From Chryseobacterium gleum (GTDB lineage Bacteria; Bacteroidota; Bacteroidia; Flavobacteriales_D; Sanyastnellaceae), in the NCBI GenBank assembly GCA_945874695.1, contig CAMCHP010000003.1:21862-85861 (forward strand): a stretch of DNA of 64,000 nucleotides. Reading direction: 5' to 3'. Both the position numbers and the translations under genes were made by a program. Below are positions 30,001-38,703 of the stretch, one piece after another. Positions within the stretch are counted from its first letter, which is position 1. Each line of letters starts with the position of its first letter. The notes below the pieces were generated by a model. The model worked only from the letters and a program-made list of their open reading frames with translations, did no database searches and was not told the origin of the DNA.

Positions 30001-31683
30001 CTACCGAAGTTCTTCAAATTCAAAATAAACAAGCTGTCGGGTAGCTAAAGGCAAACCTTCAAGCCGAGCTGGATACATGTAGGGCATCGCTTGTAAAAAC
30101 TCAAGCGTGATCGCAAAGTACTCGGGCTTGGTGCTGCTCAAACAGGTAATGCCAATTACATGGCCGGTGTCTTCGACATCAAGCGCATAGGTCACATCCG
30201 GATCGCTGATGGGCAAGGTGGAACATGCGTAGCGCATACGTTGGCTGCGCAGTACAATTTCGCGGTAGGTCATGTAATACAAATGCAAGCGCGCGGGTTG
30301 CAGGGTGGGGTTGAAACGTAACGAGGTAAACACAGGCATGTCTATACGCAGTTCATCATCTCCAGTGAAAGCATTGGAGTAAACACCTGCAGCGAGGGTG
30401 TCGCTCCAAGTTGCTTTGCCCCGCCGATTGTACACTTGCCAAACTTTATCGGGTACATCTTGCCGGTAATGGCGCCGCATTTCAAGACTGCCACGGTTGA
30501 ATAAACGCGCCTCGCCATTGCGCCGGCCATTGTCGTAGTTCAAGGTTTGCAACGTGTCGCCGTAAAAATCGAAGTAGGTCCATTTGCCGTGCTTTCGGTA
30601 ATTGTGGTAAACACCGCCGAAGTCGACGATGCGGTTGCGGCGTAACCTGTACGCTTCAATTGTGCTATCGTTTAAGAAGTTGAGCACGTCGGTGCGCCGT
30701 ATGAGGTCATATTTTTTCCACCTGCCGGTGGGATAGCCTTGCTGCCAGGCGCCTTCGACCATGCGTCGGTTGCCCGGTTCAAAATACCACGCGGCGCCGT
30801 GACGTAAGCCCTTGGCGTAGTTTTCAACGCGTGCCGTATCGGTGTCGAAGCCGTACCGGATGAGTACTCCTGTACCGTCGCTAAAATCGCCCCCATCTAA
30901 GAAGTTGCCCCACTGATCAACCGGCGGAAGGGCATTGATGAGTTCGCCACGGTCGTAAACCAGTTGTTCGGCCCTGCGGCCGTTGAAATGGTAGCGCCGA
31001 TAGGTGCCATGGTAACACGCCTCGGGCACCTGAAACACGTCGTTTGCCCCTGGATCAATCAATGCCACCGTTGTGAGGTAGTTGTCGCCGCGATTTAACT
31101 TGCGCTGAACCGTTGCATCATCGCGAAACAGCAGTAAACGGTAGCGTTCAGCAGGTGCCGCTGATGGAAAATATGATCGGTGCTCTGCCTCACTCTCAAA
31201 ACCTGAATGTGCGGTGAACGTCCGCATCCAAGCGGTGTCACCCGTGGGAAAGAAAAATGTGATTTGATCGATCAGGGTATCGTTGCGCTGTAGAATTTGC
31301 GCCCAGGGCTTTTGGTCGGGGTAGCTGCTGGTTTGCCATCCGGCCGGCAGGCCGAAATTAAACTGCTTTTTGGCCAACTGCGCCCCACTTGGGTAAGCGT
31401 ACACCCAATCGCCATGCTGACGCCCCCGCACGTGCTGTCCGCGCGCAACAACCGCACCCGTTTCGAGGTCGTAGTGTTCCCACAGTCCCGTTTTTCGGCG
31501 GCGGTCAAATTGCCCTTTGATGATGATCTGGTCGTGATAATAAGCCTCGAAGGCACCATGCAAAAGGGTAGTGTCGTTAATCGATCGCTGAAATCGCAGT
31601 TGAAAGGCCTGTCCACGGCCCCAATCTGCCCATTCGATGGTGTCTGGAGGCGAAATTAAGAGGGCGAGCAAGAGCATTTTCAT
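30001..31683 (-). CDS. MORN/YwqK-like repeat protein with TonB-like C-terminal domain
   Basis: The 560-aa protein has a short signal-like N-terminus (KMLLLALLISPPD). A long series of MORN-type repeats follows, each with a Gly-x-W-x-x-Y/F pattern (for example KTGLWEHYD, QHGDWVYAY, RHGAAWYFE, PTGRWKKYD, KHGKWTYFD, RNGEARLFN). The last 100 residues (SDPDVTYALDVEDTGHVIGI ... LPLATRQLVYFEFEEL, each shown in part) look like the TonB C-terminal fold of energy-transducer-like proteins. This combination occurs in periplasmic Bacteroidota proteins whose role is not defined. A hairpin-element copy (31338-31357) encodes FGLPAGW. Confidence 0.7.
   Translation of the reverse strand: MKMLLLALLISPPDTIEWADWGRGQAFQLRFQRSINDTTLLHGAFEAYYHDQIIIKGQFDRRRKTGLWEHYDLETGAVVARGQHVRGRQHGDWVYAYPSGAQLAKKQFNFGLPAGWQTSSYPDQKPWAQILQRNDTLIDQITFFFPTGDTAWMRTFTAHSGFESEAEHRSYFPSAAPAERYRLLLFRDDATVQRKLNRGDNYLTTVALIDPGANDVFQVPEACYHGTYRRYHFNGRRAEQLVYDRGELINALPPVDQWGNFLDGGDFSDGTGVLIRYGFDTDTARVENYAKGLRHGAAWYFEPGNRRMVEGAWQQGYPTGRWKKYDLIRRTDVLNFLNDSTIEAYRLRRNRIVDFGGVYHNYRKHGKWTYFDFYGDTLQTLNYDNGRRNGEARLFNRGSLEMRRHYRQDVPDKVWQVYNRRGKATWSDTLAAGVYSNAFTGDDELRIDMPVFTSLRFNPTLQPARLHLYYMTYREIVLRSQRMRYACSTLPISDPDVTYALDVEDTGHVIGITCLSSTKPEYFAITLEFLQAMPYMYPARLEGLPLATRQLVYFEFEELR
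31338..31357. repeat. Dispersed hairpin element, copy 5 (MORN protein gene)
   Basis: On the coding (minus) strand: TTT, arm CGGCC, loop TGCC, arm GGCCG, GATGG. It is read as FGLPAGW. Confidence 0.7.
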
Positions 31684-31731
31684 AGCTGCGTTGTTTCCAC
31701 TTCGTTTGCTGCGGTGAGCTAAAAGGTATTG

Positions 31732-31739
31732 TACATTTG
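31732..31739 (+). promoter_or_regulatory. -7 box TACATTTG for thioredoxin/nitroreductase operon
   Basis: A perfect TAnnTTTG lies 4 bp before the ATG at 31744. A TTTG at 31705-31708 could be the -33 element with 23-bp spacing. Confidence 0.5.
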
Positions 31740-31743
31740 CAAT

Positions 31744-32307
31744 ATGGCAAGAACATTAACACATCAAATCCCTTTAGGATTTATTGCGCCTGATTTTTTT
31801 CTGCTCAACCCGCGCGATGGCAAGTATTACCGCTATGCCGATGTGCGCGGTAATAAAGGTACGGTGGTTGTATTTATGTGCAACCACTGCCCGTTTGTGG
31901 TGCATATTCTCGATGAACTGTTGGCCGTGGCCCGCGATTTCACAGCCCGTGGCATAGGATTTGTCTTCATTAACGCCAATGATGTTGTGGCGTATCCGGC
32001 TGATCATCCCGATTTGATGAAAACCCTAGCTGATACGCACAATTTTCCCTGTGCCTATTTGTTCGATGAAACGCAGGAGGTTGCGAAGGCGTACGACGCA
32101 GCCTGCACGCCCGATTTCAATGTGTTCGACGCCAACGATCGTTGCGTGTACCGCGGACAATTCGATACGGCTCGCCCCGGCAACGAACACCCCGTAACCG
32201 GCCGCGATTTGCGCAGTGCACTTCAGCGTGTGGTGGCAGGTGAACGGCCAAACGAAGCAGATCAAATCCCAAGCATGGGATGCAACATCAAATGGAAACC
32301 CGAATGA
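31744..32307 (+). CDS. Thioredoxin-family/peroxiredoxin-like protein
   Basis: The 187-aa protein has the AhpC/TSA-like fold: APDFFLLNPRDGK (about residues 14-26), VVVFMCNHCPFVVHI with a CxxC active site (CNHC, about 47-50) and the cis-Pro loop YDAACTPDFNVFD (about 117-129). There is no signal peptide, so it probably works in the cytoplasm as a thiol-disulfide or peroxide-handling protein. It heads a four-gene operon with overlapping ends. The longer frame from 31729 is rejected because it begins inside the promoter. Confidence 0.85.
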   Translation: MARTLTHQIPLGFIAPDFFLLNPRDGKYYRYADVRGNKGTVVVFMCNHCPFVVHILDELLAVARDFTARGIGFVFINANDVVAYPADHPDLMKTLADTHNFPCAYLFDETQEVAKAYDAACTPDFNVFDANDRCVYRGQFDTARPGNEHPVTGRDLRSALQRVVAGERPNEADQIPSMGCNIKWKPE

Positions 32308-32897
32308 AATACAACCTCAGTGAAATCAATGCGGTGATTCGCGATCGCCGCTCAATCATGCCCGAAGATTACAGCGCGCGCAAGGTGCACCGTGAAATTG
32401 TTGAAAATGTGCTGCAGAACGCTACGTGGGCTCCTACACACGGCATGACGCAACCGTGGCGTTTCAAAGTGTTCATGGAAGAGGGCTTGCAACAGCTTGC
32501 AGAGTTTTTGCCCGCGTTGTATAAGAGCAAAAGCACCCCCGAGAATTTCTCGCAGCGCAAATATGACCGCATGGCTGAACGTCCGAAGCAGGTTTCGGTG
32601 ATCATCGCCATTTGCATGGAGCGCGACCCAAACAATAAAATCCCAGTCATTGAAGAGGTTGAAGCTGTGGCTTGCGCGGTTCAAAACATGGCCCTGACCT
32701 GCACCGCGTACGGTTTGGGCGGATTTTGGTCGTCGCCAGGCATTGTGTATTCGCAAGAAATGCGCGACTTCCTAAAGCTCGGTGCCGATGATCAGTGCCT
32801 GGGCTTTTTCTACATGGGGTACCCCGCTGGTGATTGGCCCAAAAGCCACCGCAAGCCGCTGGAGTATGTAACCGAGTGGATCACTGCATGCGATTAA
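32304..32897 (+). CDS. Nitroreductase-family protein
   Basis: The 197-aa FMN-dependent oxidoreductase has RDRRSIMPEDYS (FMN phosphate-binding Arg-x-Arg-Arg-S, about residues 11-22), NATWAPTHGMTQPWRF (about 40-55), ALTCTAYGLGGFWSSPGI (about 128) and the C-terminal GYPAGDWPKSHRKPL. This matches the small nitroreductases of the YdjA-like type. Start at 32304 overlaps the previous stop as ATGA; the longer frame from 32280 lies inside the thioredoxin gene. Substrate is unknown. Confidence 0.88.
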   Translation: MKYNLSEINAVIRDRRSIMPEDYSARKVHREIVENVLQNATWAPTHGMTQPWRFKVFMEEGLQQLAEFLPALYKSKSTPENFSQRKYDRMAERPKQVSVIIAICMERDPNNKIPVIEEVEAVACAVQNMALTCTAYGLGGFWSSPGIVYSQEMRDFLKLGADDQCLGFFYMGYPAGDWPKSHRKPLEYVTEWITACD

Positions 32898-33220
32898 CGA
32901 ACTATTACGAGCACGAGGGTGATAACCGGTACTACGTATTCACCTACGCTACAGCTGAATTGGCTGATGAGTTTCAGGCACACCTTGAAGCGAAAAATAT
33001 CACTTTTCAGCGCCATTTTGACGACGAAGCAGGCAATCAAAATGCCTACCTTTTTGGCGTGAGCCGCAACGATTTGAAGCAGGTCATGTGGTGCAATAAC
33101 ATGGTGTATGCGCGCCATCGCAAAAAGTTTATTTCACACGGATTTCTGCGTTGGTTTTTATTGTTATTTACCTTCGGATTGGTCGCTTTGGCCATCGTGG
33201 GTTATTTCAAAAGCAGGTGA
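32888..33220 (+). CDS. Small single-pass membrane protein of unknown function
   Basis: The 110-aa protein has a soluble N-terminal part (MRLTNYYEHEGDNRYYVF, FDDEAGNQNAYLFGV) and one C-terminal membrane helix (FLRWFLLLFTFGLVALAIV, about residues 86-104) with a short KSR tail. The N-terminal region might form a small alpha/beta ferredoxin-like fold. The start at 32888 overlaps the nitroreductase by 10 bp and its stop overlaps the next start (TGATG), supporting co-translation. Confidence 0.7.
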   Translation: MRLTNYYEHEGDNRYYVFTYATAELADEFQAHLEAKNITFQRHFDDEAGNQNAYLFGVSRNDLKQVMWCNNMVYARHRKKFISHGFLRWFLLLFTFGLVALAIVGYFKSR

Positions 33221-33945
33221 TGAAGTTCGCATTAAGCTTAGCAGGGGTGCTGCTCGCACTAGGGGCCATCGCGCAAGAGGGCGTGTTGACCTTTGGTTTG
33301 CAAGCGCGTCCGCTTTTGCCCAACCGTTTCGTGAACTTTGCAGAAACTACGGCCGAGCAAGGGGCCTATTCTGCGGTGTGGACGCCGCGCTTGTCGCTCA
33401 ATTTCGGCGGGGTGGTGCGCTACGGCATCACTGACGCGGTATCGATCGAAACCGGCATTAATCTCGTGCGTCGAAACTACCAAGTCGATATCCGTGAAAG
33501 CGACGTCAACGTCAACGGTCAAATTCGCTACGCCTTTGCAGGATATGAAATTCCGGTGCAAGGCATGTTTTTTGTCCGCCTTGGCAAACAAATGTGGATG
33601 AACGCGGCAGGAGGTTTGTCAGTCGACATGTACCCGAGCAGCACTTTCGCAACAAGTTCAACCCGAATTGATACCGTGGTTTACGACTTCGAGCAGTTCA
33701 CCGCCCGCAGCAATTGGGTGCAATTGGCCGTGCAAGCCAACTACGGCTTTGAATACCGCAGCAAAGCGTCGGGTTACTTTTACTTGGGGGTGAGCTTCCA
33801 CCGGCCGTTCACTGCCATGGCATTAACCGAAGCGGTAATGACTTGGCAAGACCAGCGAAGACGGGTGATTACAGAGCTTGATGGCACCTATTTCACGGTC
33901 GATCTGCGCTACTTTTTTCACGAGGATCCTGAGCGAAAACGCTGA
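33220..33945 (+). CDS. Outer-membrane beta-barrel protein
   Basis: The 241-aa protein has a signal peptide (MKFALSLAGVLLALGAIAQ, cleavage near residue 19) followed by alternating hydrophobic/aromatic strands ending in Tyr/Phe (for example LQARPLLPNRF, GGVVRYGITDAVSIETGI, YFYLGVSFHRPF), consistent with an 8- to 10-stranded barrel. The C-terminal strand TYFTVDLRYFF suits recognition by the BAM complex. The last six codons plus stop are the start of a 59-bp tandem duplication that runs into the intergenic region. Confidence 0.8.
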   Translation: MKFALSLAGVLLALGAIAQEGVLTFGLQARPLLPNRFVNFAETTAEQGAYSAVWTPRLSLNFGGVVRYGITDAVSIETGINLVRRNYQVDIRESDVNVNGQIRYAFAGYEIPVQGMFFVRLGKQMWMNAAGGLSVDMYPSSTFATSSTRIDTVVYDFEQFTARSNWVQLAVQANYGFEYRSKASGYFYLGVSFHRPFTAMALTEAVMTWQDQRRRVITELDGTYFTVDLRYFFHEDPERKR

Positions 33946-33960
33946 TCGAAGTGTAAGTTT

Positions 33961-33984
33961 TTTCGGCCTAAACGGCCGGATGGG
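33961..33984. repeat. Dispersed hairpin element, copy 6 (intergenic)
   Basis: TTT, arm CGGCC, loop TAAAC, arm GGCCG, GATGGG. It is downstream of the barrel protein and identical in core to copies at 34020 and 43712. Confidence 0.85.
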
Positions 33985-34019
33985 TGCTCGAGCGAAAACG
34001 CTGATCGAAGTGTAAGTTT

Positions 34020-34043
34020 TTTCGGCCTAAACGGCCGGATGGG
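34020..34043. repeat. Dispersed hairpin element, copy 7 (intergenic, tandem partner)
   Basis: Same core as the copy 59 bp upstream, produced by the tandem duplication. Confidence 0.85.
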
Positions 34044-34072
34044 GGCTCGAGCGAAAACGCTGATTTAGCCGA

Positions 34073-35161
34073 TTACTCGTTGTAATCCATCACGCGATAG
34101 CCACCATCGCGCAAGTGTTTCTCTTTGCGAAACAGCTCAACATCAGCACGCATCATTTCTTCAACCAAAGTCTCAAAACCGCACTCGTGCTGCCAGCCAA
34201 AAGTTTCACGTGCTTTGGTCGCATCGCCAACGAGCAGTTCAACTTCAGTCGGACGGAAATAGCGCGGATCAACCTCTACCAATACCGCCCCTGTAGCCGC
34301 ATTGATGCCTTGTTCGTGCACCCCTGCACCTTTCCAAGTGAGTTGAATGCCTACGTGGCTGAAAGCCAATTCGGCAAAGCGACGAATGCTGTGTGTTTCG
34401 CCGGTTGCAAGCACATAGTCGTCAGGCGTGTGGTGTTGCATCATCATCCACATGCCTTTGACGTAGTCGCGTGCATGCCCCCAATCGCGCTGGGCGTCGA
34501 GGTTGCCTAAGAAAAGTTTGTCTTGCATACCGAGGCTGATCTTCGCCGCGGCCCGGGTGATTTTTCGGGTCACGAAAGTTTCGCCTCTGAGCGGACTTTC
34601 ATGGTTGAATAGAATACCGTTGCAAGCGAACATGTTGTAGGCCTCGCGGTAGTTTTTGGCGATCCAGTATGCGTAAAGTTTAGCCACACCGTAAGGGCTT
34701 CGCGGATAAAAAGGCGTGGTTTCTTTCTGTGGTACCTCTTGCACCAGACCGTACAATTCAGAGGTTGATGCTTGGTAAAACTTGGTTTTTTCGGTGAGTT
34801 TAAGAATGCGAATCGCTTCGAGCAAACGCAAGGTGCCAATGGCATCAGCGTTCGCGGTGTATTCAGGCGTTTCAAACGAAACCATCACATGGCTTTGCGC
34901 TGCGAGGTTGTAAATTTCATCGGGCGCTGTTTCTTGTACCAAACGAATGAGGTTGGTGCTGTCGGTCAAGTCGCCGTAATGCAAGAAGAAATTGACGTTT
35001 TTCTCGTGCTGGTCTTGGTAGAGGTGATCAACCCGGTCGGTGTTAAACATCGAACTGCGGCGTTTCACACCGTGTACAATGTAACCCTTGCTCAGCAGCA
35101 GTTCAGCGAGGTATGCGCCGTCTTGTCCGGTGATGCCGGTGATCAATGCAGTCTTTGCCAT
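34073..35161 (-). CDS. gmd: GDP-mannose 4,6-dehydratase
   Basis: The 362-aa enzyme converts GDP-D-mannose to GDP-4-keto-6-deoxymannose, the first step to GDP-L-fucose. It has the Rossmann motif [16 protein letters not shown] (residues 6-21), [20 protein letters not shown], the catalytic [10 protein letters not shown] and the [11 protein letters not shown]yr-x3-Lys (about 156), [17 protein letters not shown] (about 187) and a C-terminal [12 protein letters not shown]. Length is normal. The partner GDP-fucose synthase is encoded at 60701-61645, so the cell can probably make GDP-L-fucose for surface glycans. A CAAAAGTA (TACTTTTG on the coding strand) -7 box lies 18 bp upstream. Confidence 0.96.
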   Translation of the reverse strand: MAKTALITGITGQDGAYLAELLLSKGYIVHGVKRRSSMFNTDRVDHLYQDQHEKNVNFFLHYGDLTDSTNLIRLVQETAPDEIYNLAAQSHVMVSFETPEYTANADAIGTLRLLEAIRILKLTEKTKFYQASTSELYGLVQEVPQKETTPFYPRSPYGVAKLYAYWIAKNYREAYNMFACNGILFNHESPLRGETFVTRKITRAAAKISLGMQDKLFLGNLDAQRDWGHARDYVKGMWMMMQHHTPDDYVLATGETHSIRRFAELAFSHVGIQLTWKGAGVHEQGINAATGAVLVEVDPRYFRPTEVELLVGDATKARETFGWQHECGFETLVEEMMRADVELFRKEKHLRDGGYRVMDYNE

Positions 35162-35178
35162 AAGTTTCTGGTTCGCGA

Positions 35179-35186
35179 CAAAAGTA
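35179..35186 (-). promoter_or_regulatory. -7 box TACTTTTG upstream of gmd
   Basis: A perfect TAnnTTTG on the minus strand, about 18 bp before the gmd start codon. Confidence 0.55.
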
Positions 35187-35257
35187 CGAAAAGCGATAGG
35201 CTTATGGCTGCTTTGCCCCTGAAAGCATGTAATTCGGCAACATACAAATCGACATCC

Positions 35258-37099
35258 TCAGCTCACAACCGCATTTTCGCGGTCACCTTTGCCGTACAGC
35301 AGCTGCCGATATAAGCCCCCTTGTTCGAGTAAAGACGCATGCGTGCCGGCTTCAGCCACGCGACCTTGGTCGAGGACAAATATTTGGTCGGCATTTTGAA
35401 TGGTCGATAGCCGGTGCGCAATCACAATGGATGTGCGGTTTTGCATCAACTTATCAAGGGCATCTTGCACCAAACGCTCGCTTTCACTGTCGAGCGAGCT
35501 CGTGGCCTCATCTAAAATGAGTACGGTCGGGTTCTTTAACACCGCACGTGCGATGGCAATGCGCTGACGTTGTCCGCCTGATAATTGAATGCCCCGATCG
35601 CCCACCACCGTATCAAACTGGTCAGGAAACTGCCTAATGAAATCGATGGCATTGGCTTGGGCTGCGGCCATCCTAATTTCATCTTCGGTGGCATCGGGTT
35701 TGCCATAGGCAATGTTCTCGCGAATGCTTCCTCCAAACAAAATCACTTCTTGGGGCACGTAAGCCATTTGATTGCGCAGCTCTGACAATTCGTAGCTTCC
35801 GGCCGTTAGGCCGTCAAACAAAATCGCACCTGATGTTGGCTTGTAGAACTGCAGTACAAGCGATGCAATGGTTGATTTTCCCGCGCCCGACGAGCCCACA
35901 ATGGCAACCTGTTTGCCGGCGTGTACGGTGAATGAGAGGTCTTGCAACACGGTTACATCGGGCCGACTCGCGTATTGAAAGGTCACATTTTTGAAAGCAA
36001 CTTCACCTTGCAAGGGGGCGTTTTTTGTTTTCGCCCTATCGGGCGGATGGAGGGTGATTGGTTCGGGCTCCATCTCCAACATATCCATCACATTTTCGAT
36101 CGCACCAATGCCTTTTTGGAGCACACCGAACTGCGAGGCAATGCCGCCAATTGAACCGGCAACAAGTCCGGTCATCAGCAGGAAGGTGAAGAAGTGTTCA
36201 CTGCCGAGTTCACCGCTTTGCATGAGCTCAGCTCCCTTGTAGATCACAATCGAAATGGCCCCGAAAATAAAGAGGATGATAAACGATGCAAACGCGCCGC
36301 GCCATTTGGCACCGCGCAATGCGTAACTGCGGATGTCGGTAATGCTTTGCATATACCGACCAATTTCGAGCAGTTCATTGGCGAAGCTTTTCACGTTGAC
36401 GATTCCGGTGAGGGTTTCTTGCACCACTACGTTCGACTCGGCCACTTTGTCTTGCGTCGCCTTGCTCAATTTGCGAATGAAACGTCCGAACACCACAGCT
36501 ACCACCATCATTACCGGGAGGGTGCTGAGCATAATGGCCGTTAACACGGGCGAGAAGTAGAGCAATGCGAGAATACCACCGACAATGATGATCAGTTGGC
36601 GCAAGAGTTCAACAAGGGTCGTGGTGAACACATCTTGAATCGAGGTAATGTCGGCGCTGATGCGTGAGTTGAGGTCGCCCACCCGTTGCTCGTTGAAGTA
36701 TTGCATGGGCATGGCCACAATGCGTTTGAAGGTATCGCGTCGCAGATTGAGCATCATGTTTTCAGTGACATTGGCGAAAATGATCACCCGCAGGTAGCTA
36801 AGTCCGGCTTGAATCACGAGCACTGCGAAAATGGCCAAGATGATGCTTTGCAGGTCGGCCAGGTTGAGGTTGAAATTAACAAGCTCAGAAGCGCCATTTT
36901 GGGCCGTTGCGCCGGTGCCCACGCCACCGAGTTGACCCCACAAGCGGGTCACCAGTAGGGTAAACACACTGGAGAGCGAAATCAGGACCAGGCCTAGGGT
37001 AAATTGCCAAGCGTAGGGCTTAACGTATTTAAAAATGCGCGACGCTTTTTTGAGCCCGTCGCGGGTCAGCTTCTTTTTTTTTGGTTTCTCTTCAGCCAC
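35258..37099 (-). CDS. ABC transporter with fused permease and ATPase (MsbA/exporter type)
   Basis: The 613-aa half-exporter has six membrane segments in residues 20-320 and a nucleotide-binding domain at about 365-600: Walker A VGSSGAGKSTI (about 403), Q-loop MAYVPQEVILF, signature LSGGQRQRIAIARA (about 508), Walker B TVLILDEATSSLD (about 528) and switch His in IVIAHRLST. It probably works as a homodimer exporting a lipid or hydrophobic substrate. The start codon is GTG at 37099. Two hairpin-element copies lie in the gene, one encoding HPPDRAK in the linker between permease and ATPase domains. Confidence 0.92.
   Translation of the reverse strand: MAEEKPKKKKLTRDGLKKASRIFKYVKPYAWQFTLGLVLISLSSVFTLLVTRLWGQLGGVGTGATAQNGASELVNFNLNLADLQSIILAIFAVLVIQAGLSYLRVIIFANVTENMMLNLRRDTFKRIVAMPMQYFNEQRVGDLNSRISADITSIQDVFTTTLVELLRQLIIIVGGILALLYFSPVLTAIMLSTLPVMMVVAVVFGRFIRKLSKATQDKVAESNVVVQETLTGIVNVKSFANELLEIGRYMQSITDIRSYALRGAKWRGAFASFIILFIFGAISIVIYKGAELMQSGELGSEHFFTFLLMTGLVAGSIGGIASQFGVLQKGIGAIENVMDMLEMEPEPITLHPPDRAKTKNAPLQGEVAFKNVTFQYASRPDVTVLQDLSFTVHAGKQVAIVGSSGAGKSTIASLVLQFYKPTSGAILFDGLTAGSYELSELRNQMAYVPQEVILFGGSIRENIAYGKPDATEDEIRMAAAQANAIDFIRQFPDQFDTVVGDRGIQLSGGQRQRIAIARAVLKNPTVLILDEATSSLDSESERLVQDALDKLMQNRTSIVIAHRLSTIQNADQIFVLDQGRVAEAGTHASLLEQGGLYRQLLYGKGDRENAVVS
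35797..35818. repeat. Dispersed hairpin element, copy 8 (ABC transporter gene, weaker)
   Basis: On the coding strand, arms CGGCC and GGCCG flank a TAAC loop and are followed by GAAGC. The peptide is DGLTAGS. Flanks are degenerate, and family alignments have a similar length here, so insertion is uncertain. Confidence 0.5.
36028..36050. repeat. Dispersed hairpin element, copy 9 (ABC transporter interdomain linker)
   Basis: TTTT, arm CGCCC, loop TATC, arm GGGCG, GATGG. Both arms differ from the common CGGCC/GGCCG pair but still match each other. It is read as HPPDRAKT in the linker. Confidence 0.75.
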
Positions 37100-37116
37100 A
37101 AGAACAGGATATGCCG

Positions 37117-37124
37117 CAAAGGTA
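37117..37124 (-). promoter_or_regulatory. -7 box TACCTTTG upstream of ABC transporter
   Basis: A perfect TAnnTTTG on the minus strand, 17 bp before the GTG start. Confidence 0.5.
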
Positions 37125-37296
37125 GTTGATTCAACGCGGGCAGCCGCATCAGTTTAGGGGCTTTTTGGGGGTGGTGATTGATTGCACGCCGCGCATCAAG
37201 TATTCAACTTCTGCGTCATGTTACATCGCCTACAAAGCTCAATTGATGAAGCCAACCGCGCAAATACCCTTAGCGCGATAAAACAGGGGCAGGAAC

Positions 37297-38703
37297 TCAG
37301 TGCCTCACCAAAAGACGAAGCGGCCGGCATAATTGTGACGTTCCCGAACGTAACTCAAGTAAGTATAATCCATTGGGTAAAGAGGCCGTAGGTATTTCGA
37401 TGTGTTGCATACCAGCTTCAAATAGCAGGTTGCGAGTCAACTTTCCAGCTGATGTATAGATCAATACCTCAAGTGTTGATGAGCTTGGTTTGCGCAGGTC
37501 AATTTTGCAAAACGAATGCGCCGGGTTTGGATATAGGGTCGGGTTTTCGGCCTGAGCGGCCAGATGGTCGATTCCAAGGGCCACCCACTCAAGTTCTCCT
37601 TCGGGTGTAAACGGATTACTCCAGCGTTCATCGATGTATACGTTTGTTCCGGTGAGCGTGGCGAGAAAAGCGGCAATAGCATTGATTTGGCCGGACGTAA
37701 GATTTAAATTTTGACCTTGACCATTAGGACCAGCTAGACGTGGGTCTAGATTGGGGTTTATGGCTATGGCGTTGTAATGTTCTACCACATCAACAAGAGA
37801 TGTGATTTCGCCTGTATGCATGAAGCCACCGTTGATTTCTCCGCTCGGATTCACCAAATCGCGCAATGACGGTGCTCGGGTGTTGGTTAAGTCTTGGGCA
37901 TCCGGATCGCCAATCACGCCGATTATTCCATTGTTGAGGCTTACAGGGTCAATATCAAATTCAGGGGCACGATGGCAACCTTGGCATCCTGCGCCCATAG
38001 GTGGAGCATTCAAGAAGAGTTGTTTCCCCATGTTTTCTTGCATTGAAAAATTTGGAAACGGGGTAAGGTCATTTGCGACAAGTGCGCGGCCTTCATCGTA
38101 ACGCGAGTCAAAAGATTGAATACTTCGAACGAATTGGGAGAGCGCGCGTTGAATCCTATTTTCGGTAATCTCCTCATCCCCGAAAGCATGAGCGAAGAGC
38201 GCGGGGTAATAATCAGTCGTATTCAAGCGCTCGATGAGTTCATCGAATCCAGGTTGACCGTTTTCACCACTGAAACCCATTTCAATATGATCTTGAATCG
38301 GCTGTGTGGTTTGATCTTCGAGGGTTGCTGCCCGTTCATCCCAGAAGAATCGTATTTCTTGAGCAAATCGTCCATTAATCAAGCGCATCGAATGCCGGGC
38401 TGTCGCACCGCCTTCGAATCCTTCACTTGCCGTTGCCAAATCTGAGAAGCCATGGTTTTGTTGGTGGCAGTTTGCGCAAGAAATCGACTCGTCAAGTGAA
38501 AGTTTAACATCGTAAAAGAGTACCCTGCCGAGTGTTGCTCCCGCATCGGTAATGGGGTTGTTTGGCGGTTGATTGTCGCGAGTTATATAGTCAGGTACCG
38601 GTTGATTGGCATAATTGAGCAAATTGTTGAGGTCGATTCCGCTGCTACCGAAAACAACTACAACGCATCCAAGGACTGCAAAAACAAGCGTTTTACGGGG
38701 CAT
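37297..38703 (-). CDS. Di-haem cytochrome c peroxidase/MauG-family protein with T9SS type A domain
   Basis: The 468-aa protein has an N-terminal export segment (TLVFAVLGCVVVVFGS), two c-type haem motifs CANCH (about residue 77) and CQGCH (about 240), and the family segments LGRVLFYDVKLS, RFFWDERAATLEDQ, ALSQFVRSIQSFDS and LVNPSGEINGGFMHTG. A T9SS type A domain follows from LYPNPAHSF (about 391) to the end, so it should be exported to the cell surface, unlike the usual periplasmic location of the family. The junction between enzyme and sorting domain is exactly where a hairpin-element copy (37544-37567) encodes HLAAQAEN. Confidence 0.88.
   Translation of the reverse strand: MPRKTLVFAVLGCVVVVFGSSGIDLNNLLNYANQPVPDYITRDNQPPNNPITDAGATLGRVLFYDVKLSLDESISCANCHQQNHGFSDLATASEGFEGGATARHSMRLINGRFAQEIRFFWDERAATLEDQTTQPIQDHIEMGFSGENGQPGFDELIERLNTTDYYPALFAHAFGDEEITENRIQRALSQFVRSIQSFDSRYDEGRALVANDLTPFPNFSMQENMGKQLFLNAPPMGAGCQGCHRAPEFDIDPVSLNNGIIGVIGDPDAQDLTNTRAPSLRDLVNPSGEINGGFMHTGEITSLVDVVEHYNAIAINPNLDPRLAGPNGQGQNLNLTSGQINAIAAFLATLTGTNVYIDERWSNPFTPEGELEWVALGIDHLAAQAENPTLYPNPAHSFCKIDLRKPSSSTLEVLIYTSAGKLTRNLLFEAGMQHIEIPTASLPNGLYLLELRSGTSQLCRPLRLLVRH
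37544..37567. repeat. Dispersed hairpin element, copy 10 (peroxidase/T9SS domain junction)
   Basis: TTTT, arm CGGCC, loop TGAGC, arm GGCCA (one mismatch), GATGG. It is read on the coding strand as HLAAQAEN, near-identical to the peptides from copies 1 and 2. Confidence 0.78.

Larger units (their letters stand above)
33931..34064. repeat. 59-bp tandem repeat (2.3 copies) containing two hairpin elements
   Basis: The sequence beginning GAGCGAAAACGCTGAT starts at 33931, 33990 and 34049, an exact 59-bp period. The first copy includes the last codons (ERKR, stop) of the barrel protein; each full unit includes one hairpin element. Confidence 0.92.

Noticed and set aside
30965..30992. CGGCC/GGCCG inverted sequence in the MORN gene
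   Set aside because: The flanks do not match the element and the encoded FNGRRAEQ fits the normal MORN repeat.
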